Assembly: GCA_030248225.1 (NCBI GenBank)
Contig: JASANE010028231.1
Location: 1-64,000, forward strand
DNA from: Trileptium ribeirensis
Lineage: Eukaryota > Nematoda > Enoplea > Enoplida > Thoracostomopsidae
Direction of reading: 5' to 3'
Length of the DNA stretch: 64,000 bases
The notes below the pieces were generated by a model. It was given only the letters and a program-made list of their open reading frames with translations. It did no database searches and was not told where the DNA came from. Below are positions 1-12,043 of this stretch, piece after piece. Within the stretch, counting starts at the first letter, position 1. Every line of letters begins with the position of its first letter. Made by a program: the position numbers and the translations under genes.

Positions 1-930
1 TTTGAAATTTAGTATAAAAGCAGAAGCGCAAGAAAATGCCAGAGTTCAGTATGACTTCGCCAGCGCAGAGTTCGGTCGTTTTGCAGACCGGCTCTGGCGC
101 TCTTCGACAACTAGTATTTATGTACGCTCATCATTTATGGTTTTCTTCGGTTTTTGATTTGGCTTCGTGGATGGACGGACGCGCGCGATGGACGTCGACG
201 ATTGGATAGCAAGACCGTAAGTGTGGACAGGGAGGCGGTTAGTTGTTACCGCACGTAGCGTATAGGTAGAATCAAAGTTACCAGTTAACCGTAGGATACA
301 ATATCGTAATAGTGGACGTATCGCTGGATAGCAACTTGCCTCCCCTGTCCACACTCCCCTTTTACATGATAGTCCTGCCCGTCCTAGCTTGCTCTAGCGG
401 TTCCGATGCCGACATCGATTATCTGAGATTTTCAGACAGAATTTTCGAAGTCACACGACCTCCCTCGGTCCATGAGTTAGGATACAAACGAACGCGACAC
501 TCGCGTTGAGGATTCTTTTTACATTTTCCCTGAGTCGAGTTAGAAGTCAGGAAAACTCTTCTTTGAGCTGACCGAAGTTAAACAAACGTTTTCATGCAAG
601 TATATTGGCTGAACGAGACGCGCCTGGACTAGTACTCCGAATCATCCACGGTCATACACGAACGAGCCTGATTTATTTAGGATTTGATAAAGCTGGCTTT
701 CAAGATCTTATGCGTTTTACGATTTTACCTGGACAAGAGCCTGTCCAGCTGTTATGGGTTCGTCTATTGGATTTACTCGATATCTGCGGATCGTTTTATG
801 TGAACAAAACCTGATTAAGCTTCATTAAGAAGTCAATAGCGCTGTAGGCAGCGTTGCAAGCCGAAATTTTATACCGACATGATGTCCCGTGAGCGTGACG
901 GCTCGCCCCTGCTAGAATAGGAAATTCAGT
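1..930. other. unassigned sequence with an imperfect inverted repeat
   Basis: No recognisable coding sequence. Base composition is more balanced than in most of the window. The arms AGTGTGGACAGGGAGGC (220-236) and its near-complement (338-355) form an inverted repeat around about 100 bp, and the words next to them (ggatagcaa) also recur. This could be a small inverted-repeat element or chance; I saw no target-site duplication. The short open frames here (312-509, 605-814) resemble nothing I know. Confidence 0.35.
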
Positions 931-939
931 TTGTCTAGA

Positions 940-1640
940 GAACTGTCCCAGGAATTTGGTCGAACTTCTACCTGGATCCTGAGGAGGATCCGAGCTATCG
1001 ATTTAGCAATTGAAACGTCTAAATACTACATCGGGAGCATAAACCCAATGACCCCAAAGGGGCGCGTTCCCAACAAAATGTGAAAATCTAATTATCTTAT
1101 GATCTACTCTGGGAACTTCACTCAAATTTTGGTAGTCTCTTCGTAGTAATGTCTAGTGACGAATAGAAGCTTAAGATTTGTCAGTTTCGAGTCGGATACC
1201 GAAACCCGACGGTCTTGAAGTGGCCTAACCCCATTAAAAATTTGAAATTAAGATTAAAAGTAAAATATTTTAAGAACTTCTCCAGGAATTTCGCTGAAAC
1301 TTTCGCTGTTTCTTCGTAGGGATGTCCGCTATTGGACACTGCTCTGAAACCTGACATTACTATGTCGGAATCACAAACCCGATGGCCTGGAACTGACCTG
1401 ACCCTATCAAAATTGTCAGTTCCAGATTAAAATTAAAATATCTCAAGATCCTCTCCAGGAATCTTGGTGAAACCCTTGCAGTTTCTGCATAGGCAGGTTT
1501 ACTATCGAATGCAATCACAAGATCAACTTTGCTACGTTAGAATTATAGGCCCAATAATGGTCCACTTTCACCCGAACTTTACGCATTGATATCTTGACAT
1601 CTGTTCCAAGAATTTTATCGATTTTTCTTGTAGATATTGG
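940..1640 (+). repeat. degenerate tandem repeat, period about 173 bp
   Basis: Four to five diverged units follow each other. Each opens with a phrase like tccaggaatttcgctgaaac, then a gtttcttcgtag-like word, then atgtc. Unit starts are near 948, 1108, 1281, 1455 and 1603. The copies differ by many substitutions and small indels, so the array is old. No coding potential is visible. Confidence 0.6.
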
Positions 1641-2500
1641 GGCCCAGTAGGCCTTTTGTTTCAGCTACTGACCCGGCAAGCCGTGGCCCGTTCCAAAGTT
1701 ATGAGCCATCAAATCCGATCCGCACAATTGTCGCTCGAAATGTAGTTTAAATTTCATAAGTTCAGACTGTTTTCGCAAGTCTGTTTTGGTCTGGCTTTTC
1801 CACACGTTTAGTCAGGCAAGGGGAAAGTATTATCTTTCCCAGTGTTGATAAACTCATAGTGACAGTGCAAACATTTTTGAATTTCAAGATCGTCGAGCTG
1901 CTTAATGCGACTTCCGAGTCTATCGGGCTCGGCCCGACGGACCATTTTCGTGAGGACCATTGACCCGGTCTGAAGGAAATCGATAGGTAAGGAGAAGCCC
2001 AGCCACCGTACAAAGTTTAGTAGAGAAAGGCTGGCCGAATACAAAGTTATTAGGGATTCAAGGTCCGCCTCAGCCCGGAATCCCCGAATTGTACCCCAAA
2101 ATTCAGGTCGAAAATTGCGGACCGAACAATTTAAGGAAACAAATCCAGTAGGATTAAGCAAGATAATCGGCTCACGGCTTGTTCTTAACCGGGGCCCCCG
2201 TTTGTTCGAAAATTTTTGCGGTAACACGGTTGCCTTCTGGGATGGCCACTACCCAGCCTCTTTTCCTCTCTCGGCATTACCAACCGTCGGCATGTATGCC
2301 ATTGCACCACAGGCTTTTAAAAGTTTAGCGTAAATTAATGCAACTAAGATCAGATGTACGCAATGATGTTTTACGCCTGTGCGTAGGACAACTGTGACAT
2401 AGATTACTTTAACTAATCAAGGTAGGACATAATACAATTTCTCGTAGGGGGACCCTGTGTAGTGTCAAAAACCCATAATATCAAAATGCATATGTTCGAA
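1641..2500. other. unassigned stretch, no recognisable gene
   Basis: This stretch is locally GC-richer. The longest open frame is on the minus strand (2227-1808, 139 codons). It has no motif I recognise and begins and ends without obvious splice or gene signals. It may be an old mobile-element remnant. I see nothing else here. Confidence 0.3.
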
Positions 2501-2504
2501 CGCG

Positions 2505-2990
2505 TAATAAAACAAATGTGTCCATACTAGGGAGAAGTGTCCATACAAGGCACGTAACTGTTCATACATGGCGAAGTGTATATCAAACGGACAGACGTAC
2601 GTTTTACTACATTGCCTGTTTCAGCATTTAAGTTTTTTCAGTTTATTTAAGTCGCACTAAACTGTACATGCAATAAGCTACAATTCTATATAAAAATTAA
2701 CAGAAAATGTACTTACCTTCACATTCAAAAAATTAGCTTTTTGTTAAAGTTTTTTCAGAAAGAAGTATATGGAAATGAATCGACTCTTCTTTGTTGCAAT
2801 GAAAAACACGGTAACAATCTGATATAGACAAAACGATAAAATATTTTTAGCCGATTACGCACAGTGACTAATCTGCTACACACTGAAGCCAATTTATTTT
2901 GAAAAAGTTGTAGTTTTCACATTAAAAACTTTAGTGTGCGTTAGCTGTGTTCATACAAGGAAAGTGTCCATACTAAGAAAGTTTACCCTA
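2505..2990. repeat. segment flanked by direct gtgtccatac repeats
   Basis: Clusters of a gtgtccatac / gttcatacaagg word occur at about 2518-2575 and again at about 2947-2980, in the same orientation, around roughly 370 bp of AT-rich sequence. It resembles the end motifs of a degraded element, but I could not define borders. Confidence 0.3.
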
Positions 2991-3060
2991 TACGTTTTCC
3001 AATAGTGCAAACTTTAGTGTTGTACGTTTGATATTTATTTAGCTAGAGAGGTTTTAAATT

Positions 3061-3240
3061 GTATGTCCCTTAAATACATACGGTGTCACTGAAGGTGTCC
3101 CTTAATTGCAATGTGTACTTGTATGTCCCTTAAATACGTACGGTGTCACTGAAGGTGTCCCTTAATTGCAATGTGTACTTGTATGTCCCTTAAATACGTA
3201 CGGTGTCACTGAAGGTGTCCCTTAATTGCAATGTGTACTA
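3061..3240 (+). repeat. three tandem copies of a 60-bp unit
   Basis: Units at 3061-3120, 3121-3180 and 3181-3240 are exactly 60 bp each. They differ at only about two positions (a/g at the 18th base of the first unit and the last base of the third). Within a unit the word tgtcccttaa occurs twice. The near-identity points to recent amplification. Confidence 0.95.
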
Positions 3241-4785
3241 TATATGTATTTACAATGTTGACGTTAAGGGCCCATTTAACGTCCTCATTGTCGCTGCAAT
3301 ATAGCCACACATCTACATAGGTTTAGCTGAATTATGTAGACATACCGCGGAAATGTGTTAACGTTCGGCCTAATAGCCCACGACCGGGATAATAGTCAAC
3401 TGCCCGGCAGACGGCTTTCACGATCATAAGCCAACACTAGTGTGACAAGTTTGTTACAATTGCCGCTATTTCAGTAGCGTATTATTAAGGCGTTATCAAA
3501 CGATCCACCTACTGTTTTGTAGACGTCCTGTTGAATAAGTTCAACTCTTAAACAAAACAATTTTTCAGCTTAGTCGAATGTTATAATCGACAATTCATCA
3601 CTCGTGAATCTAGTTTTGGGGAATGACGATCAGCTCGGAGGTGCAATGTGACAATATGTTCAACGTGCCATACATTAAGCAACAATAATTATAGTGGCAA
3701 TATACTTATTCGATTTCAATGTTTTATATAGGTACCGCTTATCACCGCAGCCAAATACCATCATTCCGTATTTATTATGCGGTGTATCTTACAATTCTTG
3801 TAAAAATTACGAATGGGTGTTGAAAACCAGGCGTTGTCAACTGTGACTTCGACATTCGTTGGTGTATATATTTTAATAAAAACTAGGACTCATGTTTTTC
3901 ATAAATCAACAGCCCTATGCACATACGCTAAGCTAAGTGATGTATACAATATTCTTGGTAGCTCTATAAGGTTTTTACTCACCAATTCATGATTATCAAA
4001 CTCAAGATAGCAGAACACAGTTAATCATGACGAAAAAGTATTTACAAACGAAGTGCATATTTGTGGAGCACCAGTTCACGGACATACTGTGTCTGTTCTC
4101 GAAAGTTTGACTATATGTGTGAGTGTAGAACTGAATACGCTTGTCGAAAATAATTTCAACTTAAGGACCATTTACGCATCAAACTGATCAAATTTTGACT
4201 GTAATTTGCAATGGAAGGATATGGGAAATCATGTTCAAAAGTTGAACTAATTTTTTTCTCGTTGGCTATACCAATTTGCCAGAAAGCATCGAACAGTGCT
4301 CATACGTTCAAATTCACCGAAAGCGTGAAAAGTTTTCAAATTTTGCACTCAAGATTTCAATAAGTTTTGGCTATGTGAACGCCCCATTTATTTTGGACAA
4401 AAATATACAATCGACAACATTTGTAAAAAATGTGTATATATACTTGACATTAAACATATGTGGAAGTAACCAATTTAGCTTACACACATTTTCGCTACCG
4501 GATTTTAGTGATTGGCTGCGCCGTGGTAGAATTAGAATCGCTCACGTAATACGTTTTAACAGGATACCCTTCATTCTTGCAATACAGTGACTAATCCGTA
4601 TAGGTTTGAAATCAGTAACGTACTGGTAAAGCATTTAAAAACACCCCCAAAATAAAAGTATAGGAAGAAAATGATGGCAGTGATTATTCAAATAGCGTCG
4701 GTGCTTGAATTGTGGGTTTAATCAAATTTGGTATATGCATATTCTCAGCAATTGCGTACACTAATGCGGGATAACATGCTCCCAC
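3241..4785. other. AT-rich stretch, nothing identified
   Basis: No coding region, RNA gene or clear repeat was recognised on either strand. The open frame at 4276-4590 has no recognisable motif. Confidence 0.5.
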
Positions 4786-4789
4786 AACT

Positions 4790-5330
4790 CGGATTTATCT
4801 CGCATACGCCCAAAAACTCTTAGACACCAAATGTTTTTGAAAAAATTTCACATGATGTGCCCACCACTTGGATATGCCATTGGTACGCTCCCGCTGAAAA
4901 CCGTCTTACACCAAATTTTTTGAAAAAATTGTCACACCGTGTGCCCAGCACCACTTAAAATTTATCTCAATGGCACGCATGGGCTGAAAAACAGGATCTT
5001 AACCCCCACGTGCGCGCAAGGCACAAAGGCACCCAACGCATGGGGGCAATATTCCAACAAAGATCCTATACCCCTCCGCGCCGTTTTCATCGCCCGGGTC
5101 CGGTCGCCGAGCAACAACCACAACCACCACAGCTGCCGCCACCTCTCCCGCCCCACCCCTGGCGCACCCCCGGCGCCGCATACCAAAACAACTAACACAG
5201 GAACACAAACCACAAATTTCATATGGTGCCAACCAGTTGGAATTTATATAAGTGGCACTCTCCCGCTGAAAAACAGGGTGTCTTAGACACCAAAGTTTTT
5301 TAAAAAAATTTCCACATGGTGTGCTAGTGT
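4790..5330 (+). repeat. degenerate tandem repeat of about 95 bp, split by a GC-rich insert
   Basis: The units share phrases such as ctcccgctgaaaa, cttagacaccaaa and ttgaaaaaattt followed by cacatggtgtgc. They recur near 4790, 4860, 4940 and 5225-5330. A GC-rich segment of about 220 bp (about 5000-5220; proline- or leucine-like low complexity in every frame) sits inside the third unit, so it is probably a later insertion. I do not regard the open frames in it as genes. Confidence 0.6.
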
Positions 5331-8300
5331 TGATACAATTATCGGACAGTAACAGGGATACCTTCTTGAAGACTCAATGGTAGTTAAATATACTAGAACT
5401 GCTCTCAGAAACAAAATTACTCCACCGGGTTTACTATCATAAAGCTAGCCATTATACTTATAGCTACAAACTAGGTAGAATTTTCTTACGCTATAATGAG
5501 ATCTATATACACTACAAATATAAATTCATATACATAATCTATTAAATTATATTTCATAATTTACCTAAACTTAAAATTTTTTATGTCGGATACACCGATA
5601 CATGTATTCAGAGATGGCTGTTGCATGAGGCTTTAAGCAAATCTCCGTGGCACGTCTTCGGTCGTAGTTTTCTAACGGTGATGTTTATAAATTAATGTAC
5701 AAGGCCCGCCGCCAAATGATCTAGTTTAAATCCGTTGTTGTCGTAAGGAGTTTGATCAAATTTATACAAAATATATACACAGATTGAAAGTACATTTATT
5801 GTACCAAAATAAATCTTTATAAAATCGAGTTTTGAACAAGGAACATTCACGTAAATATATTTAAAACAACGGAACACCTGCACGTATCGTAGCCAAAAAA
5901 TGTTTCTTAATAAATATGTGACATAATGCGAAAATTATCGTTGCTTACTGCTGAAATCTATTTTATCAATAGGCCGAGGTTTCCAGTTGAAAAAATTTCA
6001 AACCTTTCACCTGGCTCCGAAGGTATCGTTCTATAATGAGATTCGAAGATAAAGATGAAAAAAGTTGGGTATATATTTGAAATCCAACAATTACAACGGC
6101 GAAGCGCGGCGCGAAGTCACTAGCGCAGGCCCAAAGCGACGTGCGTTCAAGCGAGAATGTTGTCGAGTTGTTCAATACGTTTCCAATATAAAATGACGAT
6201 ATATACATTCTCTAGAACAGTTAAGCCTTTAATTCACAAATTCCCGAAAAATACACAATTTTTATACCAAATGAACAGCCTTACTGAAAGAAGCAAACTC
6301 ATTATGCTATTTTGTCGCAAATATTATGGTCACCTACTCTACTCGCCAAAAATGACCGTCGCATTTCGAAACAGTAACTCGCTCGAGATTTCGAAACTAT
6401 TTTAATTATATAATAGTAAATTCTATTTTTTAGTTTTCTAGTTTTATAACAAATTTATTTCGAGCGAGCCACAGCCATTTTTGGCGGGTTCTGTCGTTGT
6501 GTCCTTTATTACTTTTGAATGAGCCTGCGTTGGAGTTTGCGACGCCGACAGGCCAAACAAACTTTTGCTCGTCTTGGCATTATATTGCTGTGGCGAATAG
6601 TATAAATATTGTTTTCTTTTTTTCACAATTCTTCAATAATTGTTAAACAATTTTTACGGTAGCTGGTAATTCGCCGACTAGACGCTTACTCTTAAAATAT
6701 ATTACGTGTAATATACATTATATATTATATAATAAAAATATTATCATCAAACAGTAACACATATAATGACAATAATATTATGCAATAAAAGAATAATAAC
6801 TGAAATCTGGTAAATGCAAAAAGCAATGGTCAATCGAGCAAATAAGTGTTAAGTAGCGGCAATATTATGATCAAATATTGTTAATACAATACATAACATT
6901 ATATAAACATTTGTGACTACTGAGTTTCTGCCCCAAATTGTTTCGCCTCGTTGTCTTGTATTTGGTAAACATAGATCGTACCTAATTACCTTTGCCGAAA
7001 AAATATAACTGAGACACCTATCGCTAAGCTGAGGAATTTTGCTATAATTCGAAATGTGTCAGCGGTTTTCAAAATGCATGTCTTATTTGGAAATAAAGAC
7101 CACATAATGTACTCATATATTCGACGCAGAAGCTTCTATCGTTATGATACAAGAAACAAATCTTTCATGACAAGACATGTAAGGCAAAAAACTATCGGTA
7201 GAATGAAAGGTACTTAGGCACATTAAAATACCACGGCTCCAGATAATTACATACAATGAGAAATATTGTCAGTTGTTGCAAAAAATACACTGAAAGTTTA
7301 TAACTTTTGAAATCGAATCCAAAATTTTGCACAGAAATGCGTCCACAACGTTGATACTTCATTCTGTTTTCGATCTGATGCACGTGAAATAGTTAACCAC
7401 TATAGTTTGTTGGCAAGTTTTAAAGAGATTTATGTCTTACTAATCTAAATCACTTATTATGGTTAAGGAAATATTTTGAAATTTATGTTATAAATGTATA
7501 CTGTATAATTTTGATTACACATCAACAATTATTGAAAATATTGGAATATTGATTACATAATAAAAAAATTATTTTTTACATAGTTATTTAGGTCATACGG
7601 AGAATAACAAAATCTGATGCACTCCACACATATTTGTGTCAAATTTGCATAACACCGCGCCTCACACATTTTACGGATTTCCGAAATACCGTTGGTAGTG
7701 GACCTTGTATTATTTAATTCCTAACTATCGTGTAATTACCGAACTATAAAAATCACTCGGCCATGGCGGCTAGCCAAGCGTTATGCTCTATCATATGCCT
7801 AAATGTGCGAAATAACTGCAGTAGCGGTTAAAGCACACAATTAAATTAACTATCTTGTTGGTAGTTGCACCTTACAATATTTAATTACGATAATTCGGTG
7901 ACACTCAGTACTCAACAACGGTTGAGCGGATCGATGTCAGTGATGACTCAAATTTTTTTGTGTTGACGCAAACTGATGCGGTTTTGGGACTTATACTGCT
8001 CGCGCCACATATTCATTCATGTCACGGAAAAATCAGCGCTAAAATATGCTAAAGCTACAGGGCTAAAAGCTACGGATAGGCTAAAATATGCTACAGCGCT
8101 ACTGATAAGCGATAGCGCTAAAAACTCAAGATCTTGGAAAACTTTGGGAGTGAAAAGGCTTGATAAATATATTATTAACAGTAATATTATTACATATGAA
8201 AAAATTTAAAAAGCAATACAATAAATTAACTCGCAAACAAATAACACAACGACAAAATTATTACTTAGTAGCTGCCACAAGACAGGTGCGATTACTAAAA

Positions 8301-8440
8301 CAAAGTGGTAGAATAATGACTTCACAAAAGTTCACAGCCACATTAATACTTGGAACAATACACGCATATATACCATGTAATAATCCGTTGAGCATTGGAT
8401 GCACATAACAATATATGCCGTTTCTAAATTTTATTACAAT
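5331..8440. other. AT-rich stretch, no gene established
   Basis: Mostly low-complexity AT-rich DNA. A minus-strand frame ending at 6444 (6626-6444) has balanced codon content rich in S, T, K and Q and could be a terminal exon. I found no partner exon or convincing acceptor, so I do not call it. At 8030-8130 a short word around gctaaaatatgct is repeated several times. Nothing else is identified. Confidence 0.4.
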
Positions 8441-8743
8441 ATAACATATTGCACATATTATGTGTCTGCATTACATTGTCTCACCTTACTTGTACTACAC
8501 ACTAGATGGTTCAGTGGGACCATTGGGTCCCTATAGCTGTTTGTAAAGACTGTCACTGCGCTGTATATACTGTCACTAAGAACCACTGGTTATAATTATA
8601 ACATATTGCATGTGTCTGCATTACTTTATCTAACCTTACTTGTACTACACTCTGGATGCTTCATTAGTACCGTTTGGGTTCCTACAACTGTTTGTAACGG
8701 GGTGACTGCGAGTATGTACAGTCACTAAGAACTACTGGTTGCT
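8441..8743 (+). repeat. tandem duplication of a unit of about 150 bp
   Basis: The segment 8441-8590 is repeated, diverged, at about 8597-8743. Shared phrases in order are ataacatattgca, gtgtctgcattac, ccttacttgtactacac, ctgtttgtaa and cagtcactaagaac. Differences are substitutions plus small indels. Non-coding. Confidence 0.8.
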
Positions 8744-9800
8744 GGCTAAATAGGAATGTAGCAAAGCCAACTATAGAGGGGTGTAGCAAGGCATTCTTGC
8801 GTTTATTTTGAATAAGAGAATGTCCTGGACAGGGGTTGTGCGAAGAATAGAGCTGAATTATTGTATTGATAGCAATCGACAGAGCTTGCCATGATATACA
8901 AAATCACAATAGTAATAATAAACCAAAGGATAACTGCGTACTCACGGAAAAGTACATTGGTCAGGGTATGAAAGCGACGATGGGTATAGTGCATCCGGAT
9001 TCCCCACATACAGGGTTAAGGCAACAGAAATATAAAGCACGAGATTATGCAATACACATCATTTCACGTATTTTTATAAAAAATGTGTACATAGGGTCTG
9101 GTACTTCACTTTCTCATTGAACAACGATAATGCCCAATTGAATTTTGAGCAACATAAACTGCGAGTTACAGTTTAATCTTGAGTTTCATTCTGAAACAAG
9201 TAATAAAAAGCATTGTTTCGCAACAATACCTCAGATGTCTTAGCAAACATAACTAGCATTTGCGACGCAAAATAATAATAGCAAAGTGCTACAATAAAAT
9301 GTACAACAGATCCAATATAAACTTCTAGTTAGATGCAATATACTCCCGACTAAAAATATACGTACATCTATTTAGTTGATATGGGTTGCGAGTTTTTTTA
9401 TCCTAACCTTTCCCATAACCCAATAGACACAAGCTAGATAATATCCAACATTTTAACAGCACACACTATTTGTGTGCTGTGTTTCAATTCTATTAATAAC
9501 GAATATTTTCATGCGGTGAAAGATAGGACGGTCAGTTTGTAGATTTTTTCTTGTTTCCTTCATAAGTCAAATTTGCAACGTCCGATTGTTTCGCAGGACA
9601 GCTCAAACTAAAGCTTGACCTCTATTTGTGCCGTTTGAAAATAGATTCCAACTCTTTCTGCACGTAAAAGCGGGATGAAGGGGATTCGGTGTCTGGATCA
9701 AAATGGGGTCCGAGAAAACAAGTTTTTTGCTATATCACGACAATGGTTAGGTTCATAAAGTAAAGTGATTAAGGCTCTATAAAATCATATACAGATTTAT
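8744..9800. other. AT-rich stretch, nothing identified
   Basis: No recognisable genes or repeats beyond short low-complexity words. Open frames on the two strands at 8803-9120 overlap each other and show no motif. Confidence 0.4.
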
Positions 9801-9809
9801 AATAAGATT

Positions 9810-10200
9810 ACCACTGGATCCACGACTGGGGCCCAATTGGGTTTATAAAATGGGCCCATGAAAGCCGGAATACACGAAAACTATATCTCCATAAAAATGC
9901 AAATTATATATAATGGGTTTTTAAATGGGCCCACGATACCCAAAGCTCGAAAACCACCATTTCTGTATAACGAATTAATTATGAGTCTTTTGAGCTCAGT
10001 TTGTAGAGTGAGAAAAGCTTTATGCAGCGGCTACGATGCACTATTCCGGCGATTGCCAATGTTGTAGGGTCCGGTAAAAACGTGTTTTAAAAAGGGCTGA
10101 GACCCGAAATACACGAAAAACTACCACCTGCATAATCAAGCAAAATATATGGGTCTTCATGACCTCATTTTGTAGAGCGAGATAAGCTCTATGTAGTTGT
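9810..10200 (-). repeat. GAGATAT dispersed repeat, two monomers
   Basis: On the minus strand two monomers of a dispersed family can be read. Each carries ggagatat-like sequence, then a tttcgtgtatttcggg-like stretch, then catgggcccattttataaaccc. The phrase cgctctacaaaatgag lies between them. The same word order is found on the plus strand near 29.5-29.85, 31.94-32.24 and 61.6-61.87 kb. Monomer length is roughly 190-230 bp. Non-coding. Confidence 0.65.
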
Positions 10201-10774
10201 AAATGATGAGTTATTGTACTGGGCAATTATGTGGAAGAATGCACTCAGAATTCAAAAACGTGCTCTCGACAAGTCCTTAGTGCTACATACTATCCTTAAC
10301 AATTATTGATAAAATATCGGAAAACAGACTCAGTTAGGGATTAGCACATTATAAATTTAGTCTGTTATGGTCAATCAGGTCGTGACATTACATGTATGAG
10401 GTCAACAGTATTAAATAGTAAAATGATGGGGAATAATAAACATTACTTTCCGATATTTTATAAATTAATCTACGCAATATCGGCTTTGAAAACTTAGGTC
10501 TGCGGGTACCATCATAAGTTACGGTGTTTAACAAGTCTCGTGGCTACTATAATGCTCGAAAATCTAGTTTATTTAAAATAAAATCCGTGCATGTCCACAG
10601 TAATATTTTAATGTATTGCAACAAATTCAAGGAACCAATTAAAAAAGCAAAATAACAGAAAACGCAACACAATTAAACCAAAAATCGACGATAGTCGACT
10701 CTGCCGAAGAGTGTGATACGCTTCAGCTTTCCCTTGTTAGCGTCTGAGCTACATCGCGGCCGTTTTCCTGTTTA

Positions 10775-10985
10775 CCCCACCAGGATCTTGGACCATCGAC
10801 TTATACCCCACCAGGACCTTGGACTACCAATCCCCTACCCCCTCATGTTATTGAATCATTAATTGCATACCCGCACCAGGTTCTTGGATTATTCATTCAT
10901 GCCCCCAGAACGTTCCGTAACCATTAAATCTTCAACCCCACCATGTTTTTGACCATCAAGTTCAGACCCCAGGTTTTTTGGGGGT
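10775..10985 (+). repeat. diverged minisatellite, period about 33 bp
   Basis: About seven diverged copies of a unit based on taccccaccaggatcttgga, followed by a short AT-rich spacer. Copies start near 10775, 10803, 10834, 10868, 10900, 10933 and 10964. It lies downstream of the P450 gene's last exon. Confidence 0.7.
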
Positions 10986-11544
10986 TGAACATTCTTGGGG
11001 TTGAACACAAGATTTTTATTAATACTGACGTTAACAAAGAAAGATGAACAGTGTCATACTCCTTACCAGAGGCGCCTATCATCGGATATTGATTAAACTA
11101 AAGTTATTTACGACAATAAGCAATAAATTCGAGCGATTAAACTGGAACGCAACGTTATCAAAACAAACAAAACCTAGAAAACGTGTTTATCTGATTAAGA
11201 TAAGCTTCGTATTGAAATAATGCCGCCATCATTTTTAAAGCTCAGCACCATAACTTTAAAATTTTGAAATTCAAAATACTATAATAACTGGATGTTACAC
11301 AACAGACAAAGCTTAAGAGACCAAGGAACCATGAACGATTTTGACTTTTGGGGGAAGGTCAACCTAAGATGGCAAGCTAAAATAAAGCACAACTGCGGTC
11401 ATGTTAAGGTAAAACATATCTGGAGCCAAGTAAGATAAACACATCTGTGGCAAGGTAGGGTAAAAACGCGTAACAAAGCTTAGCTGGCTAGTCTAACGTG
11501 GAGGTACATGATATAAAATCTCGTTCCTAAGAATACTTTATCAC

Positions 11545-11635
11545 CTGCGTTTGTATTCTAAGAGAGCAGCAGGACTAAGAACGTGCCCTTCCAGCTTGAT
11601 TTCTAGGGAGAACCTGTCTCCTTGTCGCCAGGTCT
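11545..11635 (-). CDS. possible internal exon of an unidentified gene
   Basis: On the minus strand a strong polypyrimidine tract and acceptor (tgttgctgtcttctgcag) precede a 91-bp GC-balanced segment. The segment ends in cgcag followed by a gtgata donor. Only one phase is open (needing one base from the previous exon). It reads about 30 residues beginning TWRQGDRF and ending ALLEYKR. The P450 stop codon lies 277 bp upstream, so this is either a 3' non-coding exon of that transcript or part of a neighbouring minus-strand gene. I found no partner exon and no family match. Confidence 0.3.
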
Positions 11636-11911
11636 CTGCAGAAGACAGCAACACACTCAGCTTACGCAAAAATTTGGTATCTTGGATCAAAAAATTTATC
11701 TATAATTCATCAGAAAAGGTGTCCCGTTTTGAAAAAAAGTTACTAATAGAATCGTTCAGCAACTATTCCTTCTGCCAGCTCAAACAGTATAGCTTTCGTG
11801 GGCATCACCTCGACCATCGAGATAAAAGGAATGATTACGAAGAGCTGCTGTACGACTAACCTTGGACGTCTTCTCAGAGCGACAATAAACAGCGCCGAAA
11901 TGGCACAAATG

Positions 11912-12043
11912 CTATTCCCGTTTGCAGAGCCGTGCTGTTGGTTTAACTTTGGGTCGACTAACAGGCAACCATTTATACTCGCCACATTCCGATATATTTG
12001 TTATCGTGTAATCCCAGCGGCGGAAGAATTCGGTTAAGACGCG
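11912..12043 (-). CDS. P450 exon 8 (C terminus, stop)
   Basis: A 132-bp terminal exon after the acceptor catggcttcag. It encodes RVLTEFFRRWDYTI, later GEYKWLPVSRPKVKPTARL and a TAG stop. The LPVSRPK element is the normal last beta sheet of many P450s. All three frames are open nearby on both strands, but only this one continues exon 7 in phase with P450 content. Confidence 0.87.
   Translation of the reverse strand, partial: RVLTEFFRRWDYTITNISECGEYKWLPVSRPKVKPTARLCKRE

Noticed and set aside
4962..5222. Minus-strand frame starting MKFVVCVPVLVVLVCGAGG, looking like a signal peptide
   Set aside because: It lies in a low-complexity GC-rich insert within a tandem repeat and is open in several frames on both strands, with no conserved content after the hydrophobic start.
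11551..12037. Plus-strand frames opposite P450 exon 8
   Set aside because: They overlap the exon in antisense. The minus strand continues the P450 in phase with its typical C terminus.
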